From Acidimicrobiia bacterium (GTDB taxonomy: Bacteria; Actinomycetota; Acidimicrobiia; Spongiisociales; SHLN01), in NCBI GenBank assembly GCA_030624805.1, contig JAUXJL010000013.1, positions 1-14,257 on the forward strand: DNA of 14,257 nucleotides. The letters run 5' to 3'. Shown in pieces: positions 1 to 6,416 of the stretch. How positions within the stretch are numbered: the first letter of the stretch is position 1; each line of letters opens with the position of its first letter. A model generated the notes under the pieces. That model saw nothing but the letters and a program-made list of their open reading frames with translations, ran no database searches and had not been told where the DNA came from. The translations under genes were made by a program, and so were the position numbers.

Positions 1-1190
1 ATCCCGTAGTAGAAGTTGTGGTCGGCAACACCGAAATCGTTGGTCTGGCGCAGATATACGAAACCACTACTCGGTCGATACATGGCGACGCTGTCGATGC
101 CGTCGCAGTCCCAATCGCCCATCAGTGGAACGTCACCGGGGATTCCATAATAAAACTGGTCGACGGTCCCGTCCGGATAGCGAAGGGTCCAGACGCCAGA
201 CGAGGGATCAAACACGCCGACCGAATCGGTGAGAACCGGCGGAGGAGGCGGAGGTGGCGCTTGCACCGGCGACGCGACAAACGTGAGATGGGTGAGAGCC
301 GCATCAGCGAGTGCCTGCTGCCCCTTGTAGTTTGGGTGGAAGCTGTTGGAGGGGTGCCGGATGCTGGCGCCGATGAGGTAGGCGTCGCCACTCCCGCATA
401 TCTCGTGTCCATGGAAGGCATTGCGGACATCTACGAATTCCACCCCCGGCACGGCTGCGATCGAGTCTTCGATGGTGGCGTTCAGTTGGGCGGCGATTCC
501 GTTGAGCCAGCGTCGTTCGCCGGAGTTGATGAAGCCGCCGTCGATGCACAAGCCACCTGGGTCATCCGGGAAAAGTTGCGGGTAACCGAGCACCAGCACG
601 CGTGCTTGGGGATGCACCTTGGCCCGAATCGAGGAATACAAAGAGACAAGCCGGCCGGGGAGAAGCGCGAAGTCCTCCTGCACCTCCGGGTCGAGGCTGT
701 CACAGGTACCAAGGAAGAACGGCTGAACGCACTCGAACATCACATCCCCGAAGCCGGCGTCGTGTCCGCCGATGGTGATGGTTACCAGCGAAACCTCAGC
801 ATCGAGTCGGTCAAGGTATGACTGGTAGGGAGACCCCGCGGGGACCGCCGTCGGGTCGTCGAAAGGTGGCTGGTTGTCACTTACGGTACGAGAGCTGAGC
901 TGGAAGATATGTGCCCCCGAGCAGGCCCAGAATTCCAAGCCTGAGGTGTCAACCTGGTCGGCCAGCAGCCTCGGGAAGGCTCGGTGTGAGCGGTAGCACG
1001 GGTGGGGTGTCCCACTAGTTCCTTCGTAGGGCTCGACGCCCTTCCCCGACGAGTAGGAGTCGCCCAGGGCGATGTAGCGTCCGTCCGGCAGCCCGGTGTC
1101 CGCCACCGCAGGTCGTGGCGGAGCCACCAAGGCGGCGACGAGCAGGAGGCTTACGACCCCCAGTCGGTGGGCCTGGGAGATGGTCGTCAA
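1..1190 (-). CDS. Secreted SGNH/GDSL hydrolase with C-terminal repeat domain (partial, 3' end outside window)
   Basis: An open frame of 396 codons runs off the left edge. I chose TTG at 1190 because AAGGAG lies just upstream and the next residues form a Sec signal peptide (hydrophobic residues 10-23, likely cut after AVA at 30). The SGNH nucleophile block is GDSYSSG with Ser45. The oxyanion block reads TIGGHDAGF, with His143 where this actinobacterial esterase/lipase family normally has Asn. The catalytic His block is SFHPNYKGQ with His285; the Asp three residues earlier is absent, as in several actinobacterial members. After a proline-rich linker near 303-309 comes a 43-residue repeat beginning VGVFDPSSG and then SVAMYRPSSG, with FYYG and GDWDCDG motifs, resembling FG-GAP/VCBS-type surface repeats. 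The likely role is an extracellular esterase or lipase; the substrate is unknown. The hydrolase assignment is firm, the repeat assignment is by pattern. Confidence 0.88.
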   Translation of the reverse strand, partial: MTTISQAHRLGVVSLLLVAALVAPPRPAVADTGLPDGRYIALGDSYSSGKGVEPYEGTSGTPHPCYRSHRAFPRLLADQVDTSGLEFWACSGAHIFQLSSRTVSDNQPPFDDPTAVPAGSPYQSYLDRLDAEVSLVTITIGGHDAGFGDVMFECVQPFFLGTCDSLDPEVQEDFALLPGRLVSLYSSIRAKVHPQARVLVLGYPQLFPDDPGGLCIDGGFINSGERRWLNGIAAQLNATIEDSIAAVPGVEFVDVRNAFHGHEICGSGDAYLIGASIRHPSNSFHPNYKGQQALADAALTHLTFVASPVQAPPPPPPPVLTDSVGVFDPSSGVWTLRYPDGTVDQFYYGIPGDVPLMGDWDCDGIDSVAMYRPSSGFVYLRQTNDFGVADHNFYYG

Positions 1191-1288
1191 TAGGTGCTCC
1201 TTCAAGAAGCACGGTAGCCGTCTGCCCCTGTTAGAGGTCCGGAGCCTGCCCGGTTCAGGTTGCCGGCGAGCGTGCCGAAATTCTCGGA

Positions 1289-1864
1289 GTGGACTGGCGC
1301 GCACATTGGAAGCCGGTTGGAGCCGGGGTTACTGGGATGGTTCTGCTATGGATCGCTTTCGCCATTGGCAACCGCATCCCGCTTCTGTCGATGTTCGATC
1401 TCGGCATCCACGAGCTCGGTCATCTGGTGTTTCGCCCATTCGGAACAGTGGTCTCCTTCGTGATGGGGAGTGGGCTGCAGATACTTGTCCCGTTTGGGCT
1501 GGCCGCCTATTTCTGGTTCCGGCAACGCGATCGGCTGTCTTGCGGGCTCATCATGTGCTGGGCGGCAACCGCCACCCAGGACGTAAGTGTGTACATCGCC
1601 GACGCCCAGTTTCGTTCCATCCAACTCATCGGAGGCACCCACGACTGGTGGTGGCTACTGAACCGGTGGCACAAGTTGGCCATTGCAGACGAGTTGGCCA
1701 ATGTCGTGTGGATGTTTGGGCTGGTGGTAGGAATGGTGGGTTTGGGAGTCATCGTCCTGCCATTGGCTCGCGACGCATGGGATTGGATGGGCCGGGGCCC
1801 CGCTCTGAGAGTGTCGGGCCCGGTGCGGGTGCGAGAGCGACGGTCGCCCCGCCTGCTTCCCTAG
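1289..1864 (+). CDS. Integral membrane protein with HELGH zinc motif, putative metalloprotease
   Basis: This is a 191-residue protein with about four hydrophobic segments (near 15-30, 55-72, 82-103 and 138-160). The first ends in the HExxH motif HELGHLVF at about residues 41-48, typical of membrane zinc proteases. Downstream conserved-looking blocks are YIADAQ, and GGTHDWWWLL where His-Asp could supply further ligands. From memory this matches a widespread uncharacterised bacterial family that pairs HExxHxxF with an ADA...HDW block; it lacks the second motif of classical site-2 proteases, so a proteolytic role is inference. GTG at 1289 is the only start candidate after an in-frame stop at 1232; ATG at 1337 would remove 16 residues. 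The ribosome site is weak. The gene diverges from the SGNH hydrolase and converges on the kinase gene, sharing the bases CTAG at its stop. Confidence 0.72.
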   Translation: MDWRAHWKPVGAGVTGMVLLWIAFAIGNRIPLLSMFDLGIHELGHLVFRPFGTVVSFVMGSGLQILVPFGLAAYFWFRQRDRLSCGLIMCWAATATQDVSVYIADAQFRSIQLIGGTHDWWWLLNRWHKLAIADELANVVWMFGLVVGMVGLGVIVLPLARDAWDWMGRGPALRVSGPVRVRERRSPRLLP

Positions 1865-2760
1865 GACTGGCGGACAGGAAGGATGGGCTCAGCCGGGGCC
1901 ATCTTGTCAACATCGGCGAAAATGGTGTCAACGACCTCCTCAACGCAGGCCGCGATCGGGGGATCGTAATCCACATTCTGAACCGGAATCTTCTCGATGA
2001 GTTCGGCGAAGCTTTCCAACCGCTCCGCCTGCAGGCCGAGAGATGCGACCAGCCGTGGTGAGAACGAGTTGAAGACCAACTCCACCGCGGATAGAGATGG
2101 TGCCAGCGGCCGAATTGTGGCTCCCTCGCCAGACTCAGAATCGCGGGGTGCGAGACGGTAGATACATTGAAGGGGCACCTCCTGGTGTGCGACCTCGCCG
2201 AAGAGCCCTGTCCCCACCGGAACCACCCGCTTGTCGGCTGATGGGTGGAAGCGAGGGAAGTCCTCGTGTCGGCCCACGAACCTATCTGCGATCTCCGGCC
2301 ACATTCTGATGGCCTTGAAGGCCGGCGCCACCGCGAAACCTGTGCCCGCCCGATGGAGCACGAGCAGGTCGTCAGTGACCAGTGACGCTCCCCGTGCAAC
2401 ACAGGCCGTCGCCAAGCTCGATTTCCCGGAGTGGGACTGCCCCACGAAAGCCACCGCCCCGGCCGGCAACGCCACGACTGAACCGTGCAGCGCCCGCATG
2501 TGCATTTGCTGCTCTAGGTAGACGCCGAGAACCGGGCCAAGTAGCCGGACTTCCCAGGCGGCAATACGCTCCGAACCTTCCAATCGCAGTTTGATGCGAT
2601 TTGGGGTGATTTCGAATTCACTATCGGTCCATCGGAGTAGGGTGCGGCTCGAATCTCGATATACCCTGAGCCTCGGCACTCCCGCCTCGGTGTTCCGACT
2701 GCCGTAGATGGGCGGCGGCAAGTCGCCGTCTCGCCGCAGCGGGGCGTCTTCGACCTCCAA
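1861..2760 (-). CDS. HprK-related P-loop Ser kinase of a RiPP cluster (5' end probably longer)
   Basis: The protein has a Walker A loop GQSHSGKSS (Lys113 counted from TTG 2760) and, about 17 residues later, LVTDDLLVL with the Asp pair 130-131. Both are the signature of HPr kinase-like proteins that sit beside PqqD-type proteins in RiPP clusters. In the paeninodin lasso cluster the homologue phosphorylates the C-terminal Ser of the precursor, so a Ser/Thr kinase acting on the peptide encoded just upstream is the natural inference. The first usable start in this frame is TTG 2760, with no ribosome site. Yet the same frame upstream (2761-2853) reads RHRLYGLNIESDFPF, which resembles the normal N-terminus of this family. 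The true gene therefore probably starts near 2885-2894 and is interrupted by a one-base slip in a C run. It is the last gene of the minus-strand operon. Its stop overlaps that of the convergent membrane-protein gene. Confidence 0.82.
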   Translation of the reverse strand: MEVEDAPLRRDGDLPPPIYGSRNTEAGVPRLRVYRDSSRTLLRWTDSEFEITPNRIKLRLEGSERIAAWEVRLLGPVLGVYLEQQMHMRALHGSVVALPAGAVAFVGQSHSGKSSLATACVARGASLVTDDLLVLHRAGTGFAVAPAFKAIRMWPEIADRFVGRHEDFPRFHPSADKRVVPVGTGLFGEVAHQEVPLQCIYRLAPRDSESGEGATIRPLAPSLSAVELVFNSFSPRLVASLGLQAERLESFAELIEKIPVQNVDYDPPIAACVEEVVDTIFADVDKMAPAEPILPVRQS

Positions 2761-2894
2761 CCAGACATCTACAGGTTCGTCAGGCGCTCCTTCGAGCAGC
2801 GGGTAGCTGAACGGAAAATCGGACTCGATGTTGAGCCCATACAGGCGATGCCGGGCTACGCCCCCCGGTCCCCCCTCTGACTCAACCGGGGCAC
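2761..2894 (-). other. Frame-disrupted 5' part of the HprK-related kinase gene
   Basis: The kinase frame stays open upstream to a stop just inside the precursor gene but contains no ATG, GTG or TTG before 2760. The translation at 2761-2853 contains LYGLNIESDFPF, a family-like N-terminus. GTG at 2894 and TTG at 2885 lie in another frame. Adding one base restores that frame to the kinase frame, giving a start MPRLSQRGG. Two runs of six C on the plus strand (2861-2866 and 2870-2875) are obvious sites for a lost base, either a sequencing error or a real mutation. A non-canonical start codon remains possible. Confidence 0.6.
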
Positions 2895-2921
2895 TATTGG
2901 GATTTGTTGGGATTTCTTCGT

Positions 2922-3050
2922 CTACGAAGCGCCCGATCCGCCCGAGGAGGCACTACTTCCGAGAGTGCGCTCTGGAACCGAGCCATAGTTGATGAGTGTG
3001 GGCCGCTCATAGTCCCGCCTCTTCCCTGCATCTGTCTTACGATCCGCCAT
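2922..3050 (-). CDS. Putative RiPP precursor with lasso-type leader and Ser/Gly core
   Basis: This 42-residue ORF begins at ATG 3050, with AGGAAGG nine bases upstream. It starts MADRKTDAGK. The leader signature YxxPxLxxxGxxxxxT is complete: Tyr14, Pro17, Leu19, Gly23 and Thr29, exactly the spacing used by lasso precursors, where Tyr/Pro/Leu bind the PqqD-like recognition protein and Thr is the penultimate leader residue. If cleavage follows Leu30, the core is GSSASSGGSGAS (31-42). It has no Asp or Glu at positions 7-9, so a lasso macrolactam cannot form, and no Cys or aromatic residue. Six of the twelve core residues are Ser, and the C-terminal residue is Ser, the site phosphorylated by HprK-like kinases in paeninodin-type pathways. 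It lies 67 bases after the PqqD-like gene and directly before the kinase gene. The precursor call rests on the leader match and context; the product and its function are unknown. Confidence 0.82.
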   Translation of the reverse strand: MADRKTDAGKRRDYERPTLINYGSVPERTLGSSASSGGSGAS

Positions 3051-3059
3051 GTGTTGGCA

Positions 3060-3066
3060 CCTTCCT
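3060..3066 (-). promoter_or_regulatory. Ribosome binding site of the RiPP precursor
   Basis: AGGAAGG on the minus strand lies nine bases before ATG 3050. It supports translation of this very short gene and its start choice. No convincing separate promoter was seen in the 67-base gap, so co-transcription with the PqqD-like gene is likely. Confidence 0.6.
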
Positions 3067-3117
3067 ATATACCGAACTGGGTTCACCGTACCACTCTCCG
3101 TAGTAACGCGCGAACAC

Positions 3118-3387
3118 TTACTGTTCGATCTCGAGCAGACCCCTTCGGAGCAATTCCTGGACGAAGATACCGGCGTCCCCGGTGAGTTCCTCCTCGGTGA
3201 CGTCGAAGTCGGAGACTATTGCTCTGGCGATTTCTTCTAATGTCTGGCCTTCCATAATCCCGGCCCAGACGCGGGCGCCGACTTCATTGAGGCCGAAATA
3301 CTCCTCCGTGTCGAGGTCCAGGATGACCATTTCCTCCCCAGGAAGTTGCTGCTCGATCACGGTGGGTGGCCGAATGTACGTGGTCAC
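3118..3387 (-). CDS. PqqD-family RiPP recognition element (peptide chaperone)
   Basis: The protein is 89 residues, typical for stand-alone PqqD/RRE proteins. Its pattern fits the family: VILDLDTEEYFGLNEVG at about 21-37 forms the beta strands that bind the leader, then ARVWAGI, LEEIARAIVSDFDVTEEEL and the final helix FVQELLRRGLLEIEQ. Such proteins bind the Tyr-Pro-Leu part of a precursor leader and present it to modifying enzymes; in lasso pathways this role is called B1. GTG 3387 is the earliest possible start, since an in-frame stop lies two codons upstream; the ribosome site is weak. It is the first gene of the trio with precursor and kinase. The 198 bases upstream, to the end of the DUF3179 gene, hold no further gene or second precursor that I can see and presumably contain the operon promoter. 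Confidence 0.88.
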   Translation of the reverse strand: MTTYIRPPTVIEQQLPGEEMVILDLDTEEYFGLNEVGARVWAGIMEGQTLEEIARAIVSDFDVTEEELTGDAGIFVQELLRRGLLEIEQ

Positions 3388-3585
3388 GGTCTACCTGAGC
3401 TGGACTGCGCCATCAGACTAACCGGCCTCTTAGACCGACTCTCAGACAGCAAGCGGAGATCGCGGCTCTTGTTGACCTAGGCCGCAGCTTGGGAGACGAG
3501 TGCGGATTGTGGGAGCACCCGTGAACGGCCGCGGACATTCAGATCTTTCCAGTATCTGGCCTTCGAGCGGTGCGGGGAACGCCCC

Positions 3586-4812
3586 TTATGCGGAGGATTC
3601 GTATACGGCCGCGTCGGGGTTGAAGGCCGACCAGGCGAACCAGAACTCATTGCCGTGAACCACCGGTTCGAGCTGGGTGCCGGCGAGAGGCCCGGCGACC
3701 GCAGTGCCGTTGAGGTTCCACTCTGAGCCAGTCTCATCGTCGGCGAACAATTCATCTCCGGCCGCCGCGAAGGTGAGGGTCTGTCCCTCGACCGTCCGGG
3801 CGAGAGCGATCCCGGTCCCGACACTCTGGGCGGAGGCGATCTCGCCTGCATCGAGGGCGTCGGCCGTGTCACCACCCCACAGAATGACCACGTCGACTCC
3901 CGCGACCGTGTCATTGACGGGCCCCGAAGTCTCGAGGACCGAGAACGGATAGGCCTTGGTTTCATCTTCGATCGTTATGTTGACCACACGTTCCAGTGCC
4001 GGGAATCGATCGTCGATCTCTTGCTGGAAGAACCCATAGGGAGCGGGCCGAGACGAGTAGCCGACGTAAGGGTTATGGCCGTAGCGGCGGCCGAAACCCT
4101 GGTCGGGCCCGAGAACCTGCCCGGCCGGGTACTGCTCTTTGAAATCTTGGAAGTTGGAGATGGACGAAGGCACGAAGGCCAACTGAGAGCCGGCGAAGTC
4201 GCCAACCAGTCCTTCTCCGGTCAGCTGCTGCCAGAGCGACTCTGAGACGTTATCCCACATGACCAGGTCGCTGTTACGCAGTAGGCCCGACACTCCAAAT
4301 CGAAGCTCCTGGCCCTGGAAAATCCGGTCGAAGACGATGGCGCTATTACAAAGCGGGCAGAACGTGACCGCCACCGGCTGACTTCCCACAACGTCGTTCA
4401 CGATCTCGTGAGCGGTCAAAATCGAGAGGGGGTAGAACCGAGCGTCCCCGCCGATCTCGAGGGACAGCCCGGGCTCACGGTCGTCTATGTGCTCGGCATC
4501 CGCGGCCGGCTCGAAAGTCGGATTGTCGATCGGCGGGATCCGATCTCGAATCGGCATTGCCCGGATACCGATGAGGAGCTCGTCGTACTCGATGGTGGTT
4601 CGAGAGAAGTCGGTAAGCCAGTCCTGGCTCACGAACTCGAGGTCGGCGGGGAGCTGATCGCGGTCGAAGGCGGGATTCAACGGGGGCGCGCTACCGGTTG
4701 TGGCGGCCCCAGGCTGCGTGCTCGGACCGCCATCGACCGTGATGGCGAGAACGATGGCGCCGACGACGGCGACACCGACGCCGATACCGATGATGGGTCC
4801 ATATCGATTCAC
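3586..4812 (-). CDS. DUF3179 domain-containing membrane-anchored protein
   Basis: The protein is 408 residues with an N-terminal hydrophobic anchor (about 6-25) and a short low-complexity linker; the bulk is probably outside the membrane. The DUF3179 hallmarks are clear: RFYPLSILTAHEIVND near 125-140, VAVTFCPLCNSAIVFDR with Cys152 and Cys155, then GLLRNSDLVMWDNVSESLWQ, and later a second YPF-type block (ETKAYPFSVLE). The family is common in archaea and bacteria, but no reaction has been established; the CPLCN motif suggests metal or thiol chemistry, which is inference. The start is GTG 4812 with a weak ribosome site. It diverges from the CAP-domain gene; the 136-base interval contains a small inverted repeat. 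Confidence 0.9.
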   Translation of the reverse strand: MNRYGPIIGIGVGVAVVGAIVLAITVDGGPSTQPGAATTGSAPPLNPAFDRDQLPADLEFVSQDWLTDFSRTTIEYDELLIGIRAMPIRDRIPPIDNPTFEPAADAEHIDDREPGLSLEIGGDARFYPLSILTAHEIVNDVVGSQPVAVTFCPLCNSAIVFDRIFQGQELRFGVSGLLRNSDLVMWDNVSESLWQQLTGEGLVGDFAGSQLAFVPSSISNFQDFKEQYPAGQVLGPDQGFGRRYGHNPYVGYSSRPAPYGFFQQEIDDRFPALERVVNITIEDETKAYPFSVLETSGPVNDTVAGVDVVILWGGDTADALDAGEIASAQSVGTGIALARTVEGQTLTFAAAGDELFADDETGSEWNLNGTAVAGPLAGTQLEPVVHGNEFWFAWSAFNPDAAVYESSA

Positions 4813-4843
4813 GCTGACGTAACGGTCACACGATCACCCGCTC

Positions 4844-4857
4844 CCGACAACTGTCGG
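4844..4857. promoter_or_regulatory. Inverted repeat in the divergent DUF3179/CAP intergenic region
   Basis: CCGACA and its exact complement TGTCGG are separated by two bases. The site lies 32 bases upstream of the DUF3179 start and about 90 bases upstream of the CAP gene. It could be an operator for one or both genes. No known regulator motif is recognised, and a 6-bp repeat in GC-rich DNA may be chance. Confidence 0.3.
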
Positions 4858-4948
4858 CAACCAGACAAAGCTCAACCTCCTCTCCAGACGGTCAAGAAAA
4901 AGTCCCGTAGTGACGAAGTCCTCCAGTGCCGCATCGTGGAGGAATTGA

Positions 4949-5797
4949 TTGAGTACCCGAACTGTAACTGTGATGGTGGTCGTCACCGTGTTGCTTGTCA
5001 TTGGCGGTACCGCCCTCGCCATCGGCGGACAATTCGGCTCGGGGGCGACCTCCAATGCTCAAGCAGCCGACAACCCCGATCTGTCCGAGCTGTCGCGGCC
5101 GGAGGTTTCACCAAACTCAGGTCTTACCACGCTAGTCCTCGAGGAAGACCCGGCCCCCGTTGCAACGACCCGGGATGACTTTCTGCCATTCGCGAACCCG
5201 ACTTCGACCAGTGCCGAGCCGCCCGCTGCCCCGGAATCTTCCCTTGCGTCGACCACCACGAGCCCACACACGACCACAACCTCCTCCCCTCCGAACACGA
5301 CAACAACAGCGCCTCCCACGACAACAAGTCTGCCGCCGACGACCACAACCACCGCGCCCCCGTCCACCACCACGACCAGTCCGGCGACAACCACGACGAC
5401 TGTTCCGGCCACCACCACGACCGTGGCATCCGGGGGCTCGTTCTCATCGTCGGGTGAATCTCAGTTTGTGTCGCTCATCAACTCCGTCCGTGCCGGTCTG
5501 GGGGTGGCGCCACTGACGGTCAGTTCATCTTTGAAGACGTATGCCCGGGATTGGTCTTTCACCATGGCCGACACAAACACGTTTGAGCACAGCAACATCG
5601 GCAGCCTGCTTGGCCCATGGAGCACCGTTGGCGAGAACATTGCATATGGATGGTCGGTTGCGTCGATGCATGATGCGCTCATGGCGAGCCCCGGCCACTA
5701 TGCCAACCTCACCAATGAGAACTTCACTCACATTGGCGTCGGCGTGTGGATCGAAGAGAGTGGCAAGATCTGGACCACACACGTGTTTGGAGGCTGA
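4949..5797 (+). CDS. Secreted or anchored CAP (SCP/PR-1) domain protein
   Basis: The protein is 282 residues. The N-terminus has a hydrophobic segment (about 6-28), a signal peptide or anchor. Residues roughly 100-160 are a low-complexity Thr/Pro linker made of TTTT and APP runs, typical of exported actinobacterial proteins. The C-terminal domain (about 168-282) has CAP features: the opening helix FVSLINSVRAGLGVAPL, FEHSN with its His, GENIAYGWS, SPGHYANL and the closing IGVGVWIEESGKIWTTHVFG. Bacterial CAP proteins of this type (YkwD-like) are extracellular and their activity is unsettled. TTG 4949 was chosen because GGAGG precedes it with good spacing. The stop codon lies inside a perfect hairpin. 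Confidence 0.92.
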   Translation: MSTRTVTVMVVVTVLLVIGGTALAIGGQFGSGATSNAQAADNPDLSELSRPEVSPNSGLTTLVLEEDPAPVATTRDDFLPFANPTSTSAEPPAAPESSLASTTTSPHTTTTSSPPNTTTTAPPTTTSLPPTTTTTAPPSTTTTSPATTTTTVPATTTTVASGGSFSSSGESQFVSLINSVRAGLGVAPLTVSSSLKTYARDWSFTMADTNTFEHSNIGSLLGPWSTVGENIAYGWSVASMHDALMASPGHYANLTNENFTHIGVGVWIEESGKIWTTHVFGG

Positions 5798-5818
5798 GAG
5801 CCGTTGCTCTCAGCCTCC
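5789..5818. terminator. Strong hairpin terminator after the CAP-domain gene
   Basis: A perfect 13-bp stem, GGAGGCTGAGAGC pairing with GCTCTCAGCCTCC around a CGTT loop, begins inside the last codons of the CAP gene and includes its TGA stop. It sits between two convergent genes, so it may serve both directions. There is no long T tract after it, so efficiency is uncertain. Confidence 0.75.
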
Positions 5819-5831
5819 GTTACGTTGTCTC

Positions 5832-6320
5832 TCAATCCTCGAGGCTCAGGGTGTCTCCATGATCGGACCAGAATCCAGAATTGTTCCTGGTCTTCCACAC
5901 GCCCTCACCCGCCAGATGGGTATGGCCTGAGCCGCGGGCCCTGAAAGCAGAGAACCCCTCTACCTCAACAAAACTCCGACCTCTCACGCGTATCAGTCCC
6001 TGGAAGTCGTCGAGCTGGTACGTCGGGTCGCCTGTTCTATCGTGGAAACCTTCGGAATCTTCCCCGGCTGCCACAATCGAAACCCGAGCGTCACCGGCAT
6101 GATCAAGGATGAGAACATCACCGTCGGCTGCCATGCGGATCGTTCCGGTCATTTCAAGTTCGACGGTGCCACTGCCCGATGCATTTAGGGCACCAGTTCC
6201 GCTCAGAACCGTGTCCCGGGTCCTCGCCTCGGGTCCCGTTTGAGCGAAGGCCACCGCTCCTCCCAGAACGACGACTACTACGACGCCGAATATCACCGCT
6301 AGTCGTTTCGACGTGTGCAC
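5832..6320 (-). CDS. Small exported protein of unknown function
   Basis: This 162-residue protein is not recognised. It has a clear signal peptide: basic start HTSKR, hydrophobic residues about 8-24, and a likely cut after AFA before QT. The mature part is rich in Gly, Thr, Val and Asp in alternating patterns (SGTGALNASGSGTVELEM, DGDVLILDHAGDARVSIV), which suggests a beta-structured protein, possibly a beta-solenoid-like or jelly-roll fold. No catalytic motif or cysteine is visible. GTG 6320 is preceded very closely by AAGGGGG, so the start may be a few codons later. It converges with the CAP gene across the shared hairpin. It looks like a real gene because of the signal peptide and the composition, but the function is open. 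Confidence 0.7.
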   Translation of the reverse strand: MHTSKRLAVIFGVVVVVVLGGAVAFAQTGPEARTRDTVLSGTGALNASGSGTVELEMTGTIRMAADGDVLILDHAGDARVSIVAAGEDSEGFHDRTGDPTYQLDDFQGLIRVRGRSFVEVEGFSAFRARGSGHTHLAGEGVWKTRNNSGFWSDHGDTLSLED

Positions 6321-6416
6321 GCCCCCTTCGAGGTCGTGGTGCGACCCGTCACCACCAAGGCTGGAAGGTCAGTGTTCGACGCCGGTGAAGAGGCCGCGAA
6401 GAATCGACAAATGTCC

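Noticed and set aside
1096..2061. Long plus-strand open frame
   Set aside because: It overlaps the HELGH protein in another frame and the SGNH and kinase genes antisense; its translation is Arg/Gly-rich with no domain.
2922..3050. A true lasso peptide precursor
   Set aside because: The leader fits, but the predicted core has no Asp or Glu at ring positions 7-9 and no cyclase or leader protease is in the window, so a lasso product is not supported.
3388..3585. Search for a second precursor or a promoter upstream of the PqqD-like gene
   Set aside because: Only very short frames without the Tyr-Pro-Leu leader motif were found, and no -35/-10 pair with acceptable spacing.
4408..5178. Long plus-strand open frame
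   Set aside because: Antisense to the DUF3179 gene and out of frame with the CAP gene; composition is that of a shadow frame.
5059..5418. Minus-strand open frame of Val runs
   Set aside because: It is the complement of the Thr codon-rich linker of the CAP protein; the Val runs are an artefact of ACC/ACG repeats.
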